Assembly: GCA_043757265.1 (NCBI GenBank)
Contig: JAYUQP010000040.1
Location: 1-64,000 of the forward strand
Reading direction: 5' to 3'
Length of the DNA stretch: 64,000 nucleotides
Source: JANPLN01 sp043757265
GTDB taxonomy: Bacteria; Bdellovibrionota; Bdellovibrionia; Bdellovibrionales; JAGQZY01
Shown here: positions 25,979 through 31,635 of the stretch, piece after piece
Layout of the letters: each line of letters opens with the position of its first letter
Numbering within the stretch: position 1 is the first letter of the stretch
Notes under the pieces: model-generated
What the model was told of the DNA's origin: nothing
Seen by the model: the letters and a program-made list of their open reading frames with translations, nothing else
Databases searched by the model: none
Made by a program: the position numbers and the translations under genes

Positions 25979-27478
25979 ATTAAAAAAGTGATCCTATTTT
26001 TAGGCTTTACCTTTCTCGTTTTGGCTTACCAAAATTGTGGGAGGCCATTGGAATCGGGAAGTGTAAATCAGTCGTTCTCGACTATCGACATCCCCGCGGA
26101 AGATCCTCTCGACAACTCTGAAACTTTACCAAAAGAACCAAATGAAAATCCATCCGACGAAAATTCCACCGTGCCGGCTGTGCCGCCTGTGTCACAGAGC
26201 CGCTTCTCATTTCCTGGTGCGGAAGGTTTTGGTCGCTTCGCCACCGGTGGACGGGGAGGAAGAATACTGTACGTGACTTCCTTGGCAGACAGAGGTTTTG
26301 GAACTCTCCGCTGGGCATTGGAGGAGCAAACGGGACCACGGTTCGTCCTTTTTGCTGTCTCAGGCATTTTGCGCGCTCGCACTCAAATTCAAATCCGTTC
26401 AGGGGATATCACGGTCGCAGGGCAAACGGCTCCTGGCGATGGTTTCGTTGTCACAGGAGCTCGAATCAACGTCGGTGCCAACAATGTGGTTTTGCGTGGA
26501 TTGAAAATTCGACCCGGCGACGATTCCGCTGGAGATGTAGGTGCCAACCGTGATGGCATTTCCGTGGGTGTAATTGATCGCGAAGTTTCTGACGTTATGA
26601 TTGCCAACAATAGTTTGTCGTGGTCCGTGGATGAATCATTCACCACCTGGTACACCGTTAAAAACCTTACCTTCTCAAAAAATATCGTTGCCGAGCCGCT
26701 CAACAATAGTATCCATGTCGACGAAGGCGCAGCCCAAGCAGCCCCTCATCCGATGTGCATACTTATCGGTCAAGATTCAAGCAACATCTCCTTATTCAAA
26801 AATCTTTTCTCTGACTGTGGTTATAGATCCCCACTTGCGCGGGCAGAGAATATGGAAATTATAAATAACTTTGTTTACAACTACGGTCCGGAAGCCACCA
26901 CTTTGGGTGGTGACGCCGTATCAAAATCTAATGTGATCAACAATATGTACGTAGCTGGAACTAATTCGGTAAATCGACAACCGGTATCCATCCCAACAAG
27001 CTACAGTGTGCCAGTAAATTATATTTCAGGAAATATTTCCTACCCCTTCCGAAGCAGCCTCTCGGAGCCCGAAACGAATCTTGTGCGTGGGGCCGGTATT
27101 TCCGGACTTGCCACTCAGCCCATGTTCAGCGAAAGCGGTATCCGAAAACTTACAGCACTTAACTTAGAGAATTACATGCAGGCGTATGTTGGAGCTAGGC
27201 TATTAGGTCGACTTGATTCCATTGACCAAAGAATTCTTTCCGAAGTCGTGGGTCGAACGGGTCGTCTTGTTAACAGCCCTACGGAGGTCGGCGGGTATTC
27301 CTACTCACAACTCCAAAGCATGAATGACACCGATCTTGATGGAATTCCTGATGCAGTAGAAACCCAGTATTTGGGACGTTCCACAACCTTTGATAGCCAT
27401 TTGGATAAAAACAATAACGGGTACCCCGATCTTGAAGATTATCTCAATTCACTTTTACCAAGCGATGCCATGATTTGA
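25979..27478 (+). CDS. Pectate-lyase-like (PL1-type) lipoprotein
   Basis: About 499 residues. A GGAAGGGGGGGAAAG ribosome site best fits an ATT at 25979, giving MKKVILFLGFTFLVLAYQNC; the GTG at 25988 is the conventional alternative. The Cys in AYQNC is a probable non-canonical lipobox. After a Pro/Asn-rich linker (to about 75), a PL1-like beta-helix starts with FSFPGAEGFGRFATGGRGG, then TVAGQTAPGDGFVVTG, VVLRGLKIRPGDD and NNSLSWSVDESF. The family Asp-His near the last segment is changed. Two acidic calcium-type loops (DTDLDGIPD and DKNNNGYPD) end the protein. Surface polysaccharide cleavage is inferred. Both flanks carry the recO 3' end. Confidence 0.75.
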   Translation: MKKVILFLGFTFLVLAYQNCGRPLESGSVNQSFSTIDIPAEDPLDNSETLPKEPNENPSDENSTVPAVPPVSQSRFSFPGAEGFGRFATGGRGGRILYVTSLADRGFGTLRWALEEQTGPRFVLFAVSGILRARTQIQIRSGDITVAGQTAPGDGFVVTGARINVGANNVVLRGLKIRPGDDSAGDVGANRDGISVGVIDREVSDVMIANNSLSWSVDESFTTWYTVKNLTFSKNIVAEPLNNSIHVDEGAAQAAPHPMCILIGQDSSNISLFKNLFSDCGYRSPLARAENMEIINNFVYNYGPEATTLGGDAVSKSNVINNMYVAGTNSVNRQPVSIPTSYSVPVNYISGNISYPFRSSLSEPETNLVRGAGISGLATQPMFSESGIRKLTALNLENYMQAYVGARLLGRLDSIDQRILSEVVGRTGRLVNSPTEVGGYSYSQLQSMNDTDLDGIPDAVETQYLGRSTTFDSHLDKNNNGYPDLEDYLNSLLPSDAMI

Positions 27479-27481
27479 AAT

Positions 27482-27551
27482 AGGCGACCGGCTGCAAGGA
27501 CAACTGCGAACGATCAGCAATCAAGCTCTGCGCGAGCTTGGAGGTTTTTAG
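27482..27551 (+). repeat. Direct repeat, right copy (diverged recO 3' end)
   Basis: AGGCGACCGGCTGCAAGGAC and onwards match the last 70 bases of recO with about four substitutions. Read in the recO frame it encodes the same tail (GDRLQGQLRTIS, then NQALRELGGF and stop). There is no recO body in front of it. The 487-bp stretch that follows (27552-28038) holds only the membrane-protein fragment and the terminator listed separately. Confidence 0.9.
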
Positions 27552-27664
27552 ATTTTTATTGCTGACGAGAAATGAAGTTTGATGCAACGAAAAAGGCATT
27601 CTGATGGCAACTTCTCAACAATTCAGGGTGGCTCGTTGGGCTGACTACTTCTTAATCTTTTTCG

Positions 27665-27802
27665 TCAATCCACAATTCCACCTCCAATCATCAACAAAAA
27701 AATTACGCCACCGATCACTGCATTGAGCGAATACAAAAATACTTCCTGCTTATTAAGGAGAGTAAAAGATGATGTTGCACTGAAAGTTATGACGGATTCC
27801 GG
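27665..27802 (-). pseudogene. Possible remnant of a membrane-protein gene
   Basis: A minus-strand frame of 45 codons, bounded upstream by a stop, lacks a good start codon and reads as a C-terminal membrane helix (YSLNAVIGGVIFLLMIGGG, then IVD and stop). It looks like the last segment of a transporter such as a LysE- or DMT-type protein, but the family is not certain. It lies in the 487-bp gap (27552-28038) that otherwise has no supported gene. Confidence 0.3.
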
Positions 27803-27914
27803 CTATTTTGTAACCAACAGTAGTACTTTCCATATAGCAAACGCAACGTACACCTGCGAATGCGCGATATATAATTACGCTCCGCCAAAGCAGTAGTGTT
27901 TTTGCAAAAATAAA

Positions 27915-27935
27915 GCCTGAACTTTTTGTTCAGGC
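27915..27935 (-). terminator. Intrinsic terminator for the secreted protein gene at 28.0-28.8 kb
   Basis: GCCTGAAC, a five-base loop, GTTCAGGC. Read on the minus strand it is followed by a T-rich run (TTTATTTTTGC), the classic form. It lies about 100 bp after the stop at 28039. Confidence 0.7.
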
Positions 27936-28038
27936 ATCGTTTTACAATGCTACCGAAGTCAGTAAAATTCATAGAGATGCAAAAAGCAAATATGGAATTT
28001 TAAATAAGAGGAACACAACCAAAACTTCGCAAAGAATT

Positions 28039-28800
28039 CTATTGCAGAGGGAATCCCGGCGGTCGAAGCAAGCTGAAACCGTGAAAACGAAAAATTCGCG
28101 CGTCGATATCGTAGGTCAACTGCTCCCAATAGTCAGGTCTTTCGAAGTAATAGCTTCGCAGTAAAAGTCGCGTTTTGTCTGACGGGTCTGTTACTATTTT
28201 GGTATCAGGTAAAAACCCCAGACGGTCCCAGACAGACTCGTTTGACTCAAAAGTGATACCTTTAAAACCCAACGTTTCGAGCAAAATTTGAATTGAAACA
28301 AGGGTGGAGTCTGAAAGGTTCGTACTGCGTTCGATGCCGAGGATGGAGACGCTTTGACCATGAAGGAGCGATGTCGGACTAAACTGAACCCCCTCGTTTT
28401 GCAGCTGTATCACGCGATCAACTTTCGCCAGTGTTTTTCGCAAGTTGTGGATTGTACCACTAGTGCCAAAGAGTGATGAGGGTTCCACGGGCAGGGTGAT
28501 AACAATACTTTCCACAAGAAACTTTCCATCGCGATGGATCGCCTCGATGACTGGCTCTGTATATAGGTGTTTAAGGGAAATACGTCCGCCGTCGGAAGGA
28601 TCCCAAAACTTAAATTGAACCCCCTGTTGTTGCAATTTGTGGACGTACGAAGAATAGTTCTGATTATAATAATAATTTTTGTCGATTTGAGCTTGAACTG
28701 AATGCTCGCTTAATTTAGGAAATATCTCTACACAGGCCATTGGAGAGGCCACTGTCTGTTGAACAAAAAAAGTAAACGCTAGAAAAAAATTATAGATCAC
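28039..28800 (-). CDS. Hypothetical secreted protein
   Basis: 253 residues with a GTG start; GAGGTTTTT precedes it on the minus strand. The signal peptide core is FFLAFTFFVQQTVASP. There is a single Cys near residue 23 and many Tyr and Phe. I do not recognise the family. It lies between the decayed region and gmhB and ends before its own intrinsic terminator. Confidence 0.5.
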   Translation of the reverse strand: MIYNFFLAFTFFVQQTVASPMACVEIFPKLSEHSVQAQIDKNYYYNQNYSSYVHKLQQQGVQFKFWDPSDGGRISLKHLYTEPVIEAIHRDGKFLVESIVITLPVEPSSLFGTSGTIHNLRKTLAKVDRVIQLQNEGVQFSPTSLLHGQSVSILGIERSTNLSDSTLVSIQILLETLGFKGITFESNESVWDRLGFLPDTKIVTDPSDKTRLLLRSYYFERPDYWEQLTYDIDARIFRFHGFSLLRPPGFPLQ

Positions 28801-28921
28801 AAAAACCTCATGAAACTAGTGATAGCCTAGGTGGTGGCAAGGTTTCATCTGGCAATGCAAAATTTGTAAATTAGTAAAGAAGCGTCAGATTTTTAGTCAC
28901 CCAAATAATGCGAAGTTTTTT

Positions 28922-29434
28922 CTAAGTCCGCAGGATCCAGTTTGCTGCCGCCAACAGATTTAAAGCAACAAAATCGGGTGAGGTGGTTTCAGAGGCGGTG
29001 TCGCTAATTAAAATGCTTTTAGTGCCGGCTCGATGCCCAGCCTCTACATCGATGGGTTTATCGCCAATCATAAAACTCGCCGCCAATTCAATGCGATGGT
29101 CTTTAGCGGCCTGTAACAACATACCAGGATTTGGCTTGCGCATGGGATGATTGCTGTTGGCAGCATGAGGCGAATGATAAAACGCAGAAATTTGCACGCC
29201 ATGGAGTTTAAGGAGCGCCTGCATTTTTTCATGAATCAAATGCATGTTTTCGACCTGCACAAGGCCGCGAGCTATTCCAGACTGGTTTGTCACCACAATC
29301 AAAAGAAAGTCGTTTTGCAAAGCTTTCAACGCTTCAATGGCCTGCGGAAAAAACTCAATTTGTTCAGGATCGTTCAGATAATTTTTATCGACGATGATAG
29401 TTCCGTCGCGATCTAAAAATATGGCTTTGTTCAT
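28922..29434 (-). CDS. gmhB: D-glycero-D-manno-heptose-1,7-bisphosphate 7-phosphatase GmhB
   Basis: 170 residues. HAD motif I is FLDRDGTI at 6-13, motif II is VVTNQSG, the loop YHSPH follows, then KPNPGM and motif IV MIGDKPIDVEAG. It removes the 7-phosphate in ADP-heptose synthesis for LPS core. E. coli GmhB binds zinc through Cys92, His94, Cys107 and Cys109; here the first Cys is Ser and the later two are missing, so the zinc loop is reduced. Its start overlaps the upstream recombinase gene by 4 bases. Confidence 0.8.
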   Translation of the reverse strand: MNKAIFLDRDGTIIVDKNYLNDPEQIEFFPQAIEALKALQNDFLLIVVTNQSGIARGLVQVENMHLIHEKMQALLKLHGVQISAFYHSPHAANSNHPMRKPNPGMLLQAAKDHRIELAASFMIGDKPIDVEAGHRAGTKSILISDTASETTSPDFVALNLLAAANWILRT

Positions 29435-30303
29435 ACACTCTTTTTACTCAAGGGGTGGAACTTTTCAAGTGTTTGTGAAAGTTGATCAAGCGTGACGTGA
29501 GTGTAACGTTCGGTCGCACTGAGATTACTGTGTCCTAACATTTCTTGGATCACCCGCAGATCGGCACCGTCGTTGAGGAGATGAGTCGCGAAGCTATGGC
29601 GAAGCGCATGCGGGTGGATATGATGGTCAAGGCCGGCGTTAATCCCGCAGGCTGTAATGTGGTTATAAGCTGTGCGTGTGTTGAGGGGCTTATCACCCCA
29701 GATGAATATTTGTTGTTGGGTTTCGCGCAGAGAGGCGAGCTTTTTTAAAAGGAGCAGCGGAAAAGAAATGGCTCGTTCCTTATTCCCTTTCCCCAAGATT
29801 CTTAACTCGCGTCTGGAAAGATTAACGGACTGCCATTTAAGGTTACAGGCTTCGCTGACCCGTAAGCCAGCTCCATACAACAGTAGGAATAAAATTTGCT
29901 GTCTTTCCGCACGACATCTGGCTTCAATATCTAAGGGTGTTTGGCTAAAAGATTTCAAAACGGCGATGGATTCATCAACAGATAAAAAATTGGGTAGCTT
30001 TTGCGGATTTTTTGGCGTGACTAAATGGGGGTGGGCTTCGTCGACGAGTTTATTTTGCTTTAGATACTGATAAAACTTTTTAAGCGTGGCAATTTTTCGG
30101 CCACGAGTCGCGGGTGTGAGGTGTGAAATAGAGCGTAGAAATTGAGTGACTGTTTCTTTAAGCTCAGGAGGGTTCATTTGAGCCTTTTTAGCAAAAACCT
30201 GGTTCAAGTCATTTTGATAGGCAACGAGAGTTAAGGGGGCCTTTTTCTCCTCGTAAGCCAAGGTTTCTAAAAATTTTACGATGATTTCTGTAAAATTTAG
30301 CAT
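29431..30303 (-). CDS. xerC: Tyrosine recombinase XerC/XerD-like
   Basis: 290 residues. An N-terminal SAM-like core-binding domain (to about 105) is followed by a catalytic domain with LLYGAGLRVSEACNLKW (Arg), LGKGNKERAI (Lys), HPHALRHSFATHLL (His, Arg), LGHSNLSATERYTHV (His and nucleophile Tyr). The full R-K-H-R-H-Y set is present and the length matches Xer. It resolves chromosome dimers at dif. Whether it is XerC or XerD cannot be settled here. It is transcribed into gmhB with a 4-base overlap. Confidence 0.88.
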   Translation of the reverse strand: MLNFTEIIVKFLETLAYEEKKAPLTLVAYQNDLNQVFAKKAQMNPPELKETVTQFLRSISHLTPATRGRKIATLKKFYQYLKQNKLVDEAHPHLVTPKNPQKLPNFLSVDESIAVLKSFSQTPLDIEARCRAERQQILFLLLYGAGLRVSEACNLKWQSVNLSRRELRILGKGNKERAISFPLLLLKKLASLRETQQQIFIWGDKPLNTRTAYNHITACGINAGLDHHIHPHALRHSFATHLLNDGADLRVIQEMLGHSNLSATERYTHVTLDQLSQTLEKFHPLSKKSV

Positions 30304-30364
30304 AGGTAAACCACCGAAATTATTGAAAAATTTTAAATTTACAACGCGTTGTTGAAAATTCTAC

Positions 30365-30393
30365 TTGAAAATAATTCAACGCGGCATTATAGT
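30365..30393 (+). promoter_or_regulatory. Strong sigma-70 promoter for the sigma-54 activator gene
   Basis: TTGAAA at 30365-30370 and TATAGT at 30388-30393 with an ideal 17-base spacer, about 65 bp before the ATG. Confidence 0.6.
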
Positions 30394-30409
30394 ACACACC
30401 ACTCAAGCG

Positions 30410-30426
30410 TGCCTCAAAATGAGGCA
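30410..30426. promoter_or_regulatory. Palindrome in the leader of the sigma-54 activator gene
   Basis: TGCCTCA, three A's, TGAGGCA: a 7-bp perfect palindrome just downstream of the promoter and about 30 bp before the ATG. It could be an operator or an RNA hairpin in the leader. Confidence 0.45.
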
Positions 30427-30457
30427 TACCTATTAGAGTAATTGAGAGGCGGTACGT

Positions 30458-31489
30458 ATGTCACAAATGAAAGAGGTCGATTTACAAAAATCTATACTTT
30501 CATCAGATTTAAGAAAGCCTTCCATCATCTACAAGTCCGAAGTTATGCATCAAGTGTTGAAAATGGTGGATCGAGTTGCCCCTTCGGGCGCTCCTGTTTT
30601 GATTCTCGGTGAGAGCGGAACGGGAAAAGAACTCATTGCACGCTCGGTGCATGAAAAAAGCCAAAGAGCAGACAAGCCTTTTGTGGCAATCAACTGCGGA
30701 GCTCTTCGCGAAACTCTTTTAGAGTCGGAGCTTTTCGGACATGAGAAGGGTGCCTTCACCGGCGCTTACAATCGTAAGATTGGTCTCGCTGAGGCAGCTT
30801 CGGGTGGAACATTATTTCTCGACGAAATCGGCGAGTTGAGCCCTGGAATTCAGGCTAAGCTTTTACGATTTATTCAAGAAGGTGAAGTTTATCGTGTCGG
30901 TGGTAAAGAGCCGATCAAGGTAAATATTCGTCTGATCAGCGCCACAAACCGCGAGCTGGATGCCGAAGTTTTAAAAGGAACTTTCCGTGAAGATTTGTAT
31001 TATCGAATCAATACGATCACGGTTCATTCGCCTCCTTTACGTCGTCGTAAAGAGGACATTCCTTTGTTAGTCACGTATTTCTTGGCGCGTGGAAACTCGC
31101 GTATTTTAAATCGCGGACAGGAAATGAGTCCCGAGGCTCTTCAAGCTCTTATGAAATATGAGTGGCCTGGAAATATTCGTGAATTGCAAAACTTGTGTGA
31201 ACGTTTACAGATTTTAGCAGACGGACATACGATTCAACTGAGCGATTTGCCTGAAACGATTTTAAAACCAGAAAATAAGCTGGTGATCGGTCAGTATGAT
31301 CCCACGTTGACGCTGCATGAATTGGAAAGACGTTACATCGTAGAAGCTTTAAAGCATTTTGATGGCAATAAAACTCAAGCTGCCAATGCTTTAGGAATTA
31401 CGATCAAGACTCTTTACAACAAATTGCACGAATACGGTGAGTTCGAAAATTTTGCGATTCATATGAAAGTCCCCAAAAAGGGGACTTGA
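30458..31489 (+). CDS. Sigma-54-dependent transcriptional activator (AAA+ with Fis HTH)
   Basis: 343 residues. There is no receiver or sensor domain, only a short N-terminus. The AAA+ domain has Walker A GESGTGKE, the GAFTGA loop (HEKGAFTGAYNRK), Walker B GTLFLDEIGELS and the arginine-finger region FREDLYYRIN. A Fis-type helix-turn-helix closes it (NKTQAANALGITIKTLYNKL). It should open sigma-54 promoter complexes made with RpoN. Lacking a regulatory domain, it may be controlled by its own level or by a partner; the leader palindrome is a candidate site. The last residues, MKVPKKGT, come from the first copy of a hairpin repeat. Confidence 0.88.
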   Translation: MSQMKEVDLQKSILSSDLRKPSIIYKSEVMHQVLKMVDRVAPSGAPVLILGESGTGKELIARSVHEKSQRADKPFVAINCGALRETLLESELFGHEKGAFTGAYNRKIGLAEAASGGTLFLDEIGELSPGIQAKLLRFIQEGEVYRVGGKEPIKVNIRLISATNRELDAEVLKGTFREDLYYRINTITVHSPPLRRRKEDIPLLVTYFLARGNSRILNRGQEMSPEALQALMKYEWPGNIRELQNLCERLQILADGHTIQLSDLPETILKPENKLVIGQYDPTLTLHELERRYIVEALKHFDGNKTQAANALGITIKTLYNKLHEYGEFENFAIHMKVPKKGT

Positions 31490-31577
31490 TGTGAACCGCG
31501 TCCCCAAAAAGGGGACTTGATGGTTAAAGCAAAGCTCTTTTACGAGAGCTTTGAGCCGCGTTCCTTAAAAAGGGAAC
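31469..31577. repeat. Triple hairpin repeat after the sigma-54 activator
   Basis: GTCCCCAAAAAGGGGAC at 31469-31485 and again at 31500-31516, then a related GTTCCTTAAAAAGGGAAC at 31560-31577. Copies 2 and 3 are both preceded by CCGCG, and copies 1 and 2 are followed by TTGATG. Copy 1 overlaps the end of the coding sequence and supplies its stop. Confidence 0.85.
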
Positions 31578-31584
31578 TTAAAAC

Positions 31585-31618
31585 AAAAAAGCCGCTCATT
31601 GAGCGGCTTTTTTTTTGT
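31585..31618 (+). terminator. Intrinsic terminator
   Basis: GCCGCTC, loop ATT, GAGCGGC at 31591-31607, with an A-run before and a T-run after. It can act for both the activator (plus strand) and the lipoprotein gene ending at 31636 (minus strand). Confidence 0.9.
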
Positions 31619-31635
31619 TTTTTATCTTGATGGAT

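Noticed and set aside
29431..30303. Recombinase as part of an integrated phage or island
   Set aside because: The length and motifs match housekeeping XerC/D, and the overlap with gmhB indicates a resident gene.
31469..31577. CRISPR-like reading of the three hairpins
   Set aside because: Spacing is irregular, units are only 17-18 bp and the third differs; it is a hairpin repeat group.
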